A DNA stretch of 64,000 nucleotides from Coriobacteriia bacterium (GCA_018368455.1 JAGZEG010000011.1:1-64000); one strand, 5' to 3'; shown: positions 7,913 to 16,763, numbered from the stretch's first letter. Translations and numbers: made by a program. Notes: generated from the letters alone by a model not told the origin.

Positions 7913-8190
7913 TGCCGAAGATCCTGGCGTTTGGACAGTACGTCTTGTTCTTCTGGGTTGCTGAGAATGGCGAGCCGGTGCATGTGTATGTGGCTGTGCG
8001 GCGCGCGACTGTTAATGCCACGAAGTTCTGGTTGACCTCCGGAGGAGGCTGTCTGCTTGCAAATAACAACAGCGGCATCCCCGAGAAAGATTTGCGTGAC
8101 ATCGAAAAGCTCGTGAAGTTCAACCACAGGTATATTTGCTCGTGCTGGGTTGAGCAGTTTGGCGAGGATAGCTTGACGTTTTACGAATGA
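7912..8190 (+). CDS. DUF4160 domain protein
   Basis: This 92-residue protein starts MPKILAFGQYVLFFWVAENG and continues EPVHVYVAVRR, the typical DUF4160 opening (MPxI...G..I.FW...E..PxHVHV). The C-terminal part contains RDIEKLVKFNH and a short tail. No catalytic function is established for the family. It is coupled to the upstream gene by a one-base stop-start overlap, and nothing else shares the transcript. A toxin-antitoxin-like role is only suggested by the two-gene layout. Confidence 0.85.
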   Translation: MPKILAFGQYVLFFWVAENGEPVHVYVAVRRATVNATKFWLTSGGGCLLANNNSGIPEKDLRDIEKLVKFNHRYICSCWVEQFGEDSLTFYE

Positions 8191-8280
8191 GGTCGCGTCG
8201 ATCCCGACTGTGTCTCGATCGTTTCGAGAGCCTTGGCGCCTATTCGGACTTGCCGGGACCGCTTTGCCGAGGGGGTTCGT

Positions 8281-8961
8281 ATGCACACGCGCTGTCACAC
8301 GCTTCCCGACCCGCCGTACCTGTCGCAGTGGGGCGACATCGCTTGCAACGTCGCCGTCATCGAGCGGGGCGAGGACCCCATCCCGCTGCACGACTGGCGC
8401 GCCGACGGCTACCTCAGCGGCGAGGCGTACCGGCTGTGGTCGCGCAACACGTGCGGACTCACGTGCCTGCAGATGATCCTCGCGGCCGACCCGGCCCGCT
8501 GGCCCGACGTGCCGTGCAAGGCGGCCATGCTTGCGCAGGCCGTCAGCTGGGGCGTGCTTACGCCGCACGACGACGGCACCATCGGCGGCCTGTACTACGC
8601 GCCGTTCGTCCGTTGGGTCGCCCACGACTTCGGGCTCGAGGCCATCTCCCGTCCCGATCTGCTGCCCGAGGAGCTGGCCGAGCTTGTGGCCTCGGGGGAG
8701 TGGTACGCGATGGCGTCCGTCTCCTACGAGATTCGCCTGCCCGACCAGGAGCCCACGCACACGGGCGGCCACCTCGTGCTCGTCCATCGCACCGAGCCGG
8801 GGGAGGGCGATACGGGCCCGCAGCTCGTCTTTCACAACTCGTCCGGCCTGCCGGGCTCGGCTGAGAACGCCCGCGTCCCCCTCGAGCGCTTCGCCCGCTT
8901 CTACGCCGGACGCGGGATCCTCGTGCGCCGATCGCCTGCATCCCAGAACTATCCTCAGTAG
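8281..8961 (+). CDS. C39-like cysteine peptidase family protein
   Basis: This 226-residue protein has the landmarks of the papain-like C39_2 fold. NTCGLTCLQMIL holds the probable nucleophilic Cys with its helix, TGGHLVLVH holds the His, and LVFHNSSG holds an Asn/Asp-type third residue. There is no signal peptide or membrane segment, so it should be cytoplasmic unless exported by an unusual route. The ATG at 8281 is chosen for the GAGGGGG site about six bases upstream; an earlier in-frame ATG at 8233 lacks one. Its 3' end overlaps the convergent Crp/Fnr gene by seven bases. The substrate is unknown. Confidence 0.75.
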   Translation: MHTRCHTLPDPPYLSQWGDIACNVAVIERGEDPIPLHDWRADGYLSGEAYRLWSRNTCGLTCLQMILAADPARWPDVPCKAAMLAQAVSWGVLTPHDDGTIGGLYYAPFVRWVAHDFGLEAISRPDLLPEELAELVASGEWYAMASVSYEIRLPDQEPTHTGGHLVLVHRTEPGEGDTGPQLVFHNSSGLPGSAENARVPLERFARFYAGRGILVRRSPASQNYPQ

Positions 8962-9707
8962 AGCAGCGGGTTCTCCTCGAGGCAGAGGCGCGCGAGCTCG
9001 TCGGGGTCGCTGACGACGATCTGCTTTCGCGTGCGCTCGGCGATGCCGCGCCGCTTGAGCGCAGCCAGCAGACGGCTGCACGTCGTCACGTGGATCATCA
9101 GCAGGTCGGAGATCTCCTGCACCGTCATGTCACAGTCGATGTGATACGTCCCGTCCGCGTCGGGCTCGGCCGTGTCCACGAGCTTTTTGAGCCACACGAG
9201 GATGCGCCTGCTCGTCGACTGGGCGTCGACGTTGTCCAGGCGGTGCCCCAGCTGCCCGTACGTGAGGTGCGTGAGCGTAATGAGGTCCTCAAACGCGCGC
9301 GGATCGCTGGCCACGAGGTCGCGCACCTGCCGAAACGTCCAGCTCACGACGATGGAGTTTTCCGTCGCGCAGAACTGCAGCCGCGTGGCGCCCTGGGACG
9401 CGATGCCAGCAAACTCGAACTGGAACGCGTTGCCCGCCCCGCGCTCGTACAGACGCATGTGCGTGCCGTCCGTGCGCAGGAACAGGGCGTCGATGTGGCC
9501 CGACACGACATAGCAGAGATAGGGATCGTCTTCGTGGCGGCAAACTGTTCCGAATACCTCGCCCTTGAACAGCTTGAGCTGGGTGCCCGTGTCGAGGTGC
9601 TCGGCGAACGTCAGTGGTTGAAACGAGCTCGACGGGATGAGTACCGAACTCGCCGCCACGCTGAACGTCGCGTCCCCCGAGGGCCGCCCCTCGTCCTTCT
9701 GTCCCAC
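8955..9707 (-). CDS. Crp/Fnr-family transcriptional regulator
   Basis: The 250-residue protein has a cyclic-nucleotide-binding-like beta barrel (about residues 20-135, e.g. GTVCRHEDDPYLCYVVSGHI), a dimerisation helix, and a Crp-type helix-turn-helix (DMTVQEISDLLMIHVTTCSR, then LLAALKRRGI). It lacks the N-terminal Cys cluster of oxygen-sensing FNR. A GTG at 9707 with GGGAGGGG seven bases upstream is the best start, although the frame is open further. It is divergent from the ferredoxin/molybdoenzyme operon at 10213, which is a likely target. The effector is unknown. Confidence 0.88.
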   Translation of the reverse strand: MGQKDEGRPSGDATFSVAASSVLIPSSSFQPLTFAEHLDTGTQLKLFKGEVFGTVCRHEDDPYLCYVVSGHIDALFLRTDGTHMRLYERGAGNAFQFEFAGIASQGATRLQFCATENSIVVSWTFRQVRDLVASDPRAFEDLITLTHLTYGQLGHRLDNVDAQSTSRRILVWLKKLVDTAEPDADGTYHIDCDMTVQEISDLLMIHVTTCSRLLAALKRRGIAERTRKQIVVSDPDELARLCLEENPLLY

Positions 9708-9982
9708 TGTGCAACCCCTCCCCCTGCCGCGTGTCCGGCACCTGAAAACAGGCGCGCGGTACACCGCCGCTTATACCCCGCCACCTGCGGGATTCCTCTG
9801 AATCGCACGATGTTTCCCCACGGTCAAGGGTAGCGATGGCTCCGGCCGAGCGCAACATCGGCGCGTTGGTGCCGGCGTTGCCGATAGAAACATCCATGGT
9901 GCCGACAGTCACACGAAACGAGCCGCCACGGATGCCTAAATAGCCGGGAATCCGTCGAGGTCAAGGCTCCTGCCTGCGCTTT

Positions 9983-10018
9983 TGAAGGCGCCTTCACAAA
10001 ACCATAGCGCACGCTATG
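9983..10018. promoter_or_regulatory. Two adjacent palindromes upstream of the molybdoenzyme operon
   Basis: TGAAGGCGCCTTCA (9983-9996) is a perfect 14-base palindrome. CATAGCGCACGCTATG (10003-10018) is a 7+2+7 palindrome. A TATTAT hexamer at 10087-10092 could be the -10 of the downstream operon, which would put the palindromes at roughly -105 and -85, positions where Crp-type activators often bind. Apart from these, the 505-base stretch 9708-10212 shows no gene. Confidence 0.4.
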
Positions 10019-10212
10019 AACGAGGGATCGCAAGGGCCACGCCCATGGTCTGACGCTCACGTCTACACCCTCTGAGCTGGCATTTCTATTATGTCTGTCG
10101 AGAGGGTGCGCCGCCGGGGCCATCGGGTTCGATGCCTGCGGGAGGGATCGGAAGGCCTGTCGTGGGGGAGTCGCGGGACGCACGCGGGGAGAAAAGAGGG
10201 GAAGGAACAGCC

Positions 10213-10920
10213 ATGGCCCACTATGGGATGGTTATCGACATGCGACGCTGCGCCGGTTGCTACGCGTGCGTTGTCGCCTGCCAGCAGTGGAACAACCTGC
10301 GGCCGAACACGCCGGCCTGGAACGCGGTCGAGCGTCGCGAGTGGACGGACGCCGACGGCACGCCTCACCGCGGCTATCTGCCGCACGCCTGCATGCACTG
10401 CACGGACGCGCCTTGCGAGGCCGCGTGCCCGACGGGCGCCACGTTTACCCGCGAGGACGGCATCGTCATGGTCAACGGCGAGGCCTGCATCTCGTGCGGC
10501 GCTTGCGTCACGGCGTGCCCTTACGAGGCGCGCGTGATGGCCACGAACGAGGGCTGGTGGTTCGACGTCGAGAACCCCGCCCCCTATGAGGAGCAGGGTG
10601 CCCGCACGACGGCCGCCGTCGAGAAGTGCATCATGTGCGCCAGCCGCGTCGACGAGGGCCTCGAGCCCGCGTGCGTCGTGAACTGCCCTGGTGGCGCCCG
10701 CATCTTCGGTGACCTCGAGGACCCGGAGAGCCCCGCGAGCGTCGCGCTGGCCGAGGCCGGCGACGCCGCTTACAACGTGCCGGGCAGCTCGTACTACTAC
10801 ATCGGCTTCGAGGGGATGCCGGCCGAGTTCCTGCCGACGCCGTTCGAGAGCATGGCCTACAAGCCGGCCGGCACCGCCACGGACGGCGCCGCATCTGCCG
10901 CGGCCGACGCGGCTCGCTAG
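10213..10920 (+). CDS. Four-cluster ferredoxin subunit of a molybdopterin oxidoreductase
   Basis: This 235-residue DmsB/PsrB/NrfC-type electron-transfer subunit shows four Cys clusters for four [4Fe-4S] centres: CAGCYACVVAC, CMHCTDAPCEAACP, CISCGACVTACP and CIMCASRVDEGLEPACVVNC. It has no signal peptide, as usual for subunits exported together with a Tat-tagged partner. GAAGGAACAGCC precedes the ATG. It ends 19 bases before the catalytic subunit gene, and no NrfD/DmsC membrane anchor is encoded alongside. The C-terminal 25 residues are Ala-rich. It presumably passes electrons to the downstream enzyme. Confidence 0.93.
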   Translation: MAHYGMVIDMRRCAGCYACVVACQQWNNLRPNTPAWNAVERREWTDADGTPHRGYLPHACMHCTDAPCEAACPTGATFTREDGIVMVNGEACISCGACVTACPYEARVMATNEGWWFDVENPAPYEEQGARTTAAVEKCIMCASRVDEGLEPACVVNCPGGARIFGDLEDPESPASVALAEAGDAAYNVPGSSYYYIGFEGMPAEFLPTPFESMAYKPAGTATDGAASAAADAAR

Positions 10921-10939
10921 GACGAGGGGAGCATATACG

Positions 10940-13222
10940 ATGACTGATTCGCTGAACATCGCCGTCGAGGCCGCGCTGCCCGCGTCCATCTCGCGTCGTT
11001 CGTTCGTCAAGGCCGGTATCGCCGGCGCCATCGGCGTCACCGCCGTCAAGGGCGGCTGGGAGTTCCTGTGGCCGGCTGAGGCCTTCGCTGACGAGAACAG
11101 CCCCACCGAGGAGCGCTTCTCGTACTGCGACATGTGCAACCACACGCCGAAGTGCGGCATCAAGGCCTTCGTTCGCGAGAACAAGATCGTCCGCATCGAG
11201 TCGCGCCAGGACGGCTACCCCAACGACCCGCTGTGCGCCAAGGGCATGGCCTCCATTCAGGAGATCTACGACCCGCACCGCCTGCTCTACCCGATGAAGC
11301 GCACGAACCCTGTCAAGGGCATCGACGAGGATCCGGGCTGGGAGCAGATCAGCTGGGAGGAGGCGTACGAGACGATCGCCTCCAAGATGCAACAGTGCAA
11401 GGAGGAGTCCGGCGCCGAGTCCGTGTTCCTGTACTGCGGCGACCCCAAGGAGCCGCGTGGCGCCGTCAACCGCCTCGCCAACCTGTTCGGCACGCCGACG
11501 TACGGCAACGAGAGCTCGACGTGCGCCTACGCCACGATCATCGCCGGCCAGCTGGCCTACGGCATCGGCGGTATGGGCACGAACCCCTCGGCCGACTCGA
11601 AGAGCTGCCTCATCTGGTCGCTGAACCCGGCCTGGTCGCTGCCGAACCGCTTCGGCAAGCTGCTGAAGCTCAAGAAGAACGGCACGAAGTTCGTCATCGT
11701 CGACCCGCGCATCACGCCGACGGTCGAGTCCCTGGCCGACGTGCACCTGCAGCCGCGCCCGGGCACGGACGGCGCTCTGGCGCTGGGCATCGCGAACTGC
11801 ATGATTGAGAACGGCTGGTATGACCAGGAGTTCTGCGAGACGTGGGGCAACGGCTGGGAAGAGTTCAAGGCCTACGTCGCCGAGTTCACGCTCGAGCGCA
11901 CCGAGGAGATCACCTGGGTGCCGGCCGACAAGATCAAGGCTGCGGCCGAGATCTGGGGCACGAACAAGCCCGGCGCGCCCATCTTCAGCGCGAGCCCGGT
12001 CGTGCACCACACGAACGGTGGCTATAACCAGATGGCCATCTGCCTGCTCGTCGCCATGCAGGGCGGCCTCGACATGGCCGGCGGTCTGACCGTGGGCGGC
12101 GGCCTGCCGTTTGACCTGTTCGCCTCCACGACGCAGTTCAACCGCGAGGACCTGTACGAGGAGATCAAGGACAAGCGCTACGACCTGCAGGACTTCCCCG
12201 TCTGGACCAAGTACGTCAAGCAGATGCAGACGAACCGCTGGCCCGAGTACGCCGCTGAGGGCAAGATCCGCATGATGATGATGTGGGGCGGCAACGCGAT
12301 GATGTGGCCGCAGTCCACGATGTACCAGGAGGCTATCGGCTCGCTCGAGTTCGCGGCGGCTGCCGACTACTTCTACCGCCCCTGGACGCACAACTTCTGC
12401 GACATCATCCTACCCGCTGCCATGTGCATGGAGCGTATGGCGCCCCTCGCGGTGTTCGGTCGCAAGATCTTCCTGCGCGAGCCCGTCGTCGCCCCGCAGG
12501 GCGAGGCGCGCGAGGACTGGCAGATCGCCATGGAGCTCGGCTGCAAGCTGGGCTTCGAGGAGGAGTGCTTCGGTGGCAGCGTCGAGGCTGCGCTCGAGGA
12601 GGTTCTCGCGACGGCCGGCGTGGGCGTGACGATGGCCGATCTGCGCGAGCATCCCGAGGGCGTCGCCGTGCCCCCGACGGGCGATCCGCAGTACAAGAAG
12701 TACGAGACCGGCGGCATTCGCAAGGACGGCGAGCCGGGCTTCAACACGCCGTCGGGCAAGATCGAGTTCGTGTCCGAGGTGCTGCGCGAGGCGGGCTTCG
12801 ACGGTCTGCCGCTGTGGAACGAGCCGGCGTACAGCCCCGTGTCGACGCCCGACGTCGCCGAGAAGTACCCACTCATCCTCAACACGGGCTCGCGCGTGCC
12901 GATGTACACGCACTCCAAGCAGCGCGACTGCCCCTGGCTCAACCAGTTCATGCCCGACCCGATCGTGCGCCTGCACCCGACGGACGCCGAGTCCCGTGGC
13001 CTGGTCGACGGCGACTGGGTGCGCGTCTTCAACGACTTCGGCGAGATCGAGATGCGCGTCGAGGTGACGAACCTCGTGCTGCCTGGCTGCGTCGACATGT
13101 TCCACGGCTGGTCGAACGCCAACGTGAACCTGCTCGTGTCGCGCGACTTTGACCCGGTCACCGGCTACCCGCCCTTCAAGGAGGGCCTGTGCCAGGTCGA
13201 AAAGATCGAGCACGCTGAGTAG
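10940..13222 (+). CDS. Tat-exported molybdopterin (bis-MGD) oxidoreductase, substrate unknown
   Basis: This is a 760-residue catalytic subunit of the DMSO reductase family. A twin-arginine signal (SRRSFVKAG, Arg19-Arg20) directs export. The [4Fe-4S] motif YCDMCNHTPKCGIKAF...LCAKG follows near residues 62-105. The segment NESSTCAYA puts Cys195 where acetylene hydratase has its metal-binding Cys (alignment from memory), so the Mo or W ligand is probably Cys. The C-terminal dinucleotide-binding domain ends near FHGWSNANVN. Eggerthellaceae use relatives of this type, with a ferredoxin partner and no anchor, as catechol dehydroxylases and similar reductive enzymes. Which reaction this one performs cannot be told. 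Confidence 0.9.
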   Translation: MTDSLNIAVEAALPASISRRSFVKAGIAGAIGVTAVKGGWEFLWPAEAFADENSPTEERFSYCDMCNHTPKCGIKAFVRENKIVRIESRQDGYPNDPLCAKGMASIQEIYDPHRLLYPMKRTNPVKGIDEDPGWEQISWEEAYETIASKMQQCKEESGAESVFLYCGDPKEPRGAVNRLANLFGTPTYGNESSTCAYATIIAGQLAYGIGGMGTNPSADSKSCLIWSLNPAWSLPNRFGKLLKLKKNGTKFVIVDPRITPTVESLADVHLQPRPGTDGALALGIANCMIENGWYDQEFCETWGNGWEEFKAYVAEFTLERTEEITWVPADKIKAAAEIWGTNKPGAPIFSASPVVHHTNGGYNQMAICLLVAMQGGLDMAGGLTVGGGLPFDLFASTTQFNREDLYEEIKDKRYDLQDFPVWTKYVKQMQTNRWPEYAAEGKIRMMMMWGGNAMMWPQSTMYQEAIGSLEFAAAADYFYRPWTHNFCDIILPAAMCMERMAPLAVFGRKIFLREPVVAPQGEAREDWQIAMELGCKLGFEEECFGGSVEAALEEVLATAGVGVTMADLREHPEGVAVPPTGDPQYKKYETGGIRKDGEPGFNTPSGKIEFVSEVLREAGFDGLPLWNEPAYSPVSTPDVAEKYPLILNTGSRVPMYTHSKQRDCPWLNQFMPDPIVRLHPTDAESRGLVDGDWVRVFNDFGEIEMRVEVTNLVLPGCVDMFHGWSNANVNLLVSRDFDPVTGYPPFKEGLCQVEKIEHAE

Positions 13223-13248
13223 CGGCGCGTAGAGGAGCCCCCTCTTGA

Positions 13249-13283
13249 GAGCCCGTCCCCGGAATTATTTCGGGGACGGGCTC
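13249..13283 (+). terminator. Intrinsic terminator of the molybdoenzyme operon
   Basis: GAGCCCGTCCCC pairs perfectly with GGGGACGGGCTC around an 11-base loop, 27 bases after the stop. A short T-rich tail (CCTGCGTTT) follows. Confidence 0.8.
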
Positions 13284-13363
13284 CCTGCGTTTCAAGGGCC
13301 CGCTCGGGGGCGTACACTCAATGCCATATGCCATGGTGCCAGAGGAGAAGGGTAGCGCTGACA

Positions 13364-14845
13364 ATGCAGATCGGATTTGACTGCCAGAAGTACCTCGACT
13401 TGCAGGCCGGCCACATCCGGGAGCGCATCGACTCGTTCGGCGGCAAGCTCTACCTCGAGTTCGGCGGCAAGCTGTTCGACGACCACCACGCGTCGCGCGT
13501 GCTGCCCGGCTTTCTGCCCGACGCCAAGATCCGCATGCTCAAGAGCCTGGCGGACGACGTGGAGATCATCATCGCCGTCAGCGCCGCCGACATCGAGTCG
13601 GGCCGCATGCGCAGCGACATCGGCATCACCTACGACGAGGATGTTCTGCGCCTCATGGACGTGTTCAAGGGGATGGGCTTCCTCGTGAGTGGCGTCGTCG
13701 TGACGCGCTACGCCGGCCAGCCCGCTGCCGACGCGTTCCGCAACCGCCTGTCGGAGATGGGCGTGCGCTCGTATCGCCACTACCCGATCGCCGGCTATCC
13801 CACCGACATTGACCACATCGTGAGCGACGAGGGCTTCGGTGCCAACGACTACGTCGAGACGACGCGCCCGCTCGTCGTCGTGACGGCGCCCGGCCCCGGC
13901 TCGGGCAAGATGGCGACGTGCCTGTCGCAGCTCTACCACGAGCACAAGCGCGGCATCGCGGCCGGCTATGCGAAGTACGAGACGTTCCCGGTGTGGAACC
14001 TGCCGCTCAAACATCCCGTGAACATCGCGTACGAGGCGGCTACCGTCGACTTGGACGACTCGAACATCATCGACCCGTTCCACCTGGAGGCCTACGACAA
14101 GGTCGCCGTGAACTACAACCGCGACGTCGAGACGTTCCCCGTGCTCAAGGCCATGCTCGAGCGCATCGACGGCACGAGCCCCTACCAGTCGCCGACGGAC
14201 ATGGGCGTCAACATGGCGGGCCTGGCTATCAGCGACGACGCCGTCGTGCGCCGCGCGGCCCAGATGGAGATCGTGCGCCGCTACTTCCAGACGGCCGTCG
14301 AGGTCAAGCGTACGGGCGTGGGTAAGGAGCGCATCCGCAGGCTCGAGCTGCTCATGAACCAGGCGGGCGTGACGACCGACTTCTGTCCGGCGCGCCAGGC
14401 AGCGCTTACGAAGGAGGAGGCGACGGGCCTGCCGGCGGGCGCTCTCGTGCTGCCGGACGGCGAGGTCGTGTGCGGACGGACGTCGTCAAGGCTGGGTGCG
14501 GCGTCGTCGCTGCTGCTCAACGCCCTCAAGAAGGTGGCGGGCATCCCCGAGAAGACGTACATCATCTCCGACGAGGCGCTCGACCCGATCTGCCACCTCA
14601 AGACGTCCCACCTGCATAACAAGAACCCGCGCCTGCACTCCGACGAGATGCTTATCGCACTGTCCATCAGCTCGGCGACCGAGCCGCTGGCTGACCGCGC
14701 TATCGAGGCCGCCGAGAAGCTGCGGGGCTGCGACGCGTTCTTCTCCGTCATCATCTCTGCGGCCGACGAGAAGCTCTACCGAACGCTCGGCATCAACGTC
14801 TGCTGCGAGCCGAAGTACGAGCGCCTGACGTACTACCACAAGTAG
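13364..14845 (+). CDS. DUF1846 domain-containing protein
   Basis: The protein of 493 residues matches the length and pattern of the DUF1846 family (QIGFDCQKYLDLQAGHIRER, VVVTAPGPGSGKMATCLSQL, FHLEAYDKVAVNYNRDVE). The GPGSGKMATCLSQ stretch looks nucleotide-binding. Structures of the family are known, but no agreed biochemical function exists. The start at 13364 is chosen to give family length, with GAGAAGGG about 11 bases upstream. It is monocistronic, between a strong terminator and the convergent hicB gene. Confidence 0.92.
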   Translation: MQIGFDCQKYLDLQAGHIRERIDSFGGKLYLEFGGKLFDDHHASRVLPGFLPDAKIRMLKSLADDVEIIIAVSAADIESGRMRSDIGITYDEDVLRLMDVFKGMGFLVSGVVVTRYAGQPAADAFRNRLSEMGVRSYRHYPIAGYPTDIDHIVSDEGFGANDYVETTRPLVVVTAPGPGSGKMATCLSQLYHEHKRGIAAGYAKYETFPVWNLPLKHPVNIAYEAATVDLDDSNIIDPFHLEAYDKVAVNYNRDVETFPVLKAMLERIDGTSPYQSPTDMGVNMAGLAISDDAVVRRAAQMEIVRRYFQTAVEVKRTGVGKERIRRLELLMNQAGVTTDFCPARQAALTKEEATGLPAGALVLPDGEVVCGRTSSRLGAASSLLLNALKKVAGIPEKTYIISDEALDPICHLKTSHLHNKNPRLHSDEMLIALSISSATEPLADRAIEAAEKLRGCDAFFSVIISAADEKLYRTLGINVCCEPKYERLTYYHK

Positions 14846-14921
14846 GCCAGCGCGTTCGGTGTCTGAACAGCCTGCGCCGCCGGTGTACGGGTACTGCCTG
14901 CGTGCCGGCGGCGCGGCTCAT

Positions 14922-15365
14922 TTACGCCTCCACGGCTGCTTTCGGCCTGCCCGGTGCCGGGGTAGACGCCAGCCGTTCCTCAACGCTCTCGCAGGCAACC
15001 ATGCGGGTTGCTCCGACTTTCCACGACGCAAGCTGGCCTGAGGCGCACATTCGCGCAACGCGGGCGGTTGATACGCCGAGCTTCCGTGCCGCTTCGGCGG
15101 CCGTCATTGAGGGGGCATCGGAAAGCTTCACCGGTACTGCCACCGCGATCACCGTTCCGCCTTCGCGGGGGGAGTGGCCGACGGTCCCGCCGGGTAGTGT
15201 CTTTCCGTGCAAGAGGGCGTCCAAGGCCATGAGGTGCAGCCATTCCGCGGCCATGGCCAACGCTTCCTGAGCTGTGTCCCCCTCGGTGCCCCCATCCATA
15301 TCAAGGGGCAGTGCGAGGTAGCCCCCCTCATTCGGTATAATTTCGAATTCTCTTACGAACATCAT
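14922..15365 (-). CDS. hicB: HicB-like antitoxin with a helix-turn-helix tail
   Basis: Residues about 5-50 (EFEIIPNEGGYLALPLDMDG) form the partial RNase H-like HicB fold that binds the toxin. The C-terminal half (MTAAEAARKLGVSTARVARM) is an excisionase/MerR-like helix-turn-helix for DNA binding and autoregulation. The ATG at 15365 follows AAGGAGA. It lies 43 bases downstream of hicA, in the usual toxin-first order. At 147 residues it is at the long end for HicB. Confidence 0.85.
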   Translation of the reverse strand: MMFVREFEIIPNEGGYLALPLDMDGGTEGDTAQEALAMAAEWLHLMALDALLHGKTLPGGTVGHSPREGGTVIAVAVPVKLSDAPSMTAAEAARKLGVSTARVARMCASGQLASWKVGATRMVACESVEERLASTPAPGRPKAAVEA

Positions 15366-15408
15366 GTCGATTCTCCTTTTGATGCTACAGGCACCTTGTG
15401 GCGGTGGG

Positions 15409-15591
15409 CTATCTGAGCCCTGCTTGCTTTCTGATTACGTCGGCCAGTCTGTCTTTGATTTCGCGATGCCTGGGGACGGCGACGGTGACATCGCCTAGTC
15501 GGTACTTGTCGTGGTTTGCGGTCGAGCCACTCCTTACTTGCTCAAATCCGGCTTTCTCAAGTTCGGCTATAAGGACACGCCGCTTGGTCAT
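15409..15591 (-). CDS. hicA: HicA-family mRNA interferase toxin
   Basis: This 60-residue double-stranded-RNA-binding-like toxin reads TKRRVLIAELEKAGFEQVRS, GSTANHDKYRLGDVTVAVPR. The single conserved His (NHDKY) is the expected catalytic residue. The ATG at 15591 has AGGAGGCGGCG directly upstream, so the longer frame beginning at 15621 is not used. AT-rich sequence with TTTTAT/ATAAAA arms upstream is a likely HicB operator. Together with hicB it forms a complete type II module. Confidence 0.87.
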   Translation of the reverse strand: MTKRRVLIAELEKAGFEQVRSGSTANHDKYRLGDVTVAVPRHREIKDRLADVIRKQAGLR

Positions 15592-15829
15592 CGCCGCCTC
15601 CTTCTGATAAAATATTAGCATTACTAACTATTTATGCCAAGGAAAACGTTGACGAATCAATGCTCTCGCAGGGGGGCCTGACACGTCTCTGACAGAGATC
15701 TGACCCTCATTAGAAGGGAGTCGCCCCTGCTCCGATTTCGCGTGCCCGGGTGTTGGCGGTGGTATCTCTCTGGGTATATGTCAACAGGGTGCGGGGGACT
15801 GTGGATTTTTCTATCGAAAGGGGTCTTTT

Positions 15830-16642
15830 GTGGCGTTCACTGTCTACAACTTCGAGAACAACGACGATGTCAAGGTCGTTGCCCAGGCCGGCCAGTTCCG
15901 AGTTATTCAGTGGGACCGCGACCTGTCTGTGACGCCCGAGAGTGCCATGTCGGCATACTTTGCCGCGCAGATGGATGTGCGCCGTCGCCAGCTCGTCGCC
16001 GATCTCGACGGCCGCTGCGGCGTCACGCTGCAGGCGGGCGCCATGCAGTGGACGGTCGGCAACGTGAAGGCCACGACGGGCGTCAAGGGCGTCGGCGACT
16101 TCGTGGGCAAGATGTTCAAGGGTGCCGTCAGCCAGGACTCCATGATCAAGCCGGAGTACACCGGCGTCGGCAAGCTCGTGTGCGAGCCGACGTGGCGCTT
16201 CATTCTGCTCGTGGATACGACGAAGTGGGGCGGGTCTATCGTATTGAACGACGGTTTGTTCCTGGCGTGCGACGGCACGCTCAAGCACGAGCTGCAGCGC
16301 CGGACGAACCTCTCCTCCGCCGTGGCGGGCAACGAGGGCCTGTTCAACCTGCGCATTGACGGCACAGGCATCGTGGCGCTCGAGTCGCCCTGCCCCGAGC
16401 AGGAGATCGTCTACGTCGACCTCGACAACGATGAGCTTAAGGTTGACGGAAACTACGCGCTGGCCTGGACGTCGGGCCTCAGCTTCACGGTCGAGCGCTC
16501 TGGCAAGTCGCTGCTCGGCTCTGCGGTAAGCGGCGAGGGCCTCGTGAACGTCTATCGCGGCACCGGGCGCGTCATGCTCGCTCCGATGCAGGCTGCCACT
16601 TCGTACAACACGTTCGCTCCCCAGCCGACCGACCATCACTAG
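15830..16642 (+). CDS. AIM24 family protein
   Basis: This 270-residue beta-rich protein of the AIM24/TPM-like family reads MAFTVYNFENNDDVKVVAQA, LQAGAMQWTVGNVKATTG and LFLACDGTLKHEL. Bacterial members have no settled function. A GTG start is used, with the weak site GAAAGGGG seven to ten bases upstream. There are no membrane segments or signal peptide. It is monocistronic and closed by a terminator. It lies between HicAB and the BlaI/M56 pair and shares no obvious pathway with them. Confidence 0.85.
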   Translation: MAFTVYNFENNDDVKVVAQAGQFRVIQWDRDLSVTPESAMSAYFAAQMDVRRRQLVADLDGRCGVTLQAGAMQWTVGNVKATTGVKGVGDFVGKMFKGAVSQDSMIKPEYTGVGKLVCEPTWRFILLVDTTKWGGSIVLNDGLFLACDGTLKHELQRRTNLSSAVAGNEGLFNLRIDGTGIVALESPCPEQEIVYVDLDNDELKVDGNYALAWTSGLSFTVERSGKSLLGSAVSGEGLVNVYRGTGRVMLAPMQAATSYNTFAPQPTDHH

Positions 16643-16680
16643 GCTGTAGCGGCTTTCTACAATTTGCACTGTTTTGCATC

Positions 16681-16725
16681 GCTCCCCATGACGCCGAGAT
16701 GGTGCTGTGGGGAGCTTTTCTTTTG
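16681..16725 (+). terminator. Intrinsic terminator after the AIM24 gene
   Basis: GCTCCCCA pairs with TGGGGAGC around a 19-base loop, followed by TTTTCTTTT. Confidence 0.85.
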
Positions 16726-16763
16726 CCGGGGTCGGTGCGGGCTAGAGCGGCGGGCTCGCCCGC

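Noticed and set aside
15710..16669. Minus-strand 319-codon frame opposite the AIM24 gene
   Set aside because: Its translation has no domain and lies fully antisense to a gene with a clear family match.
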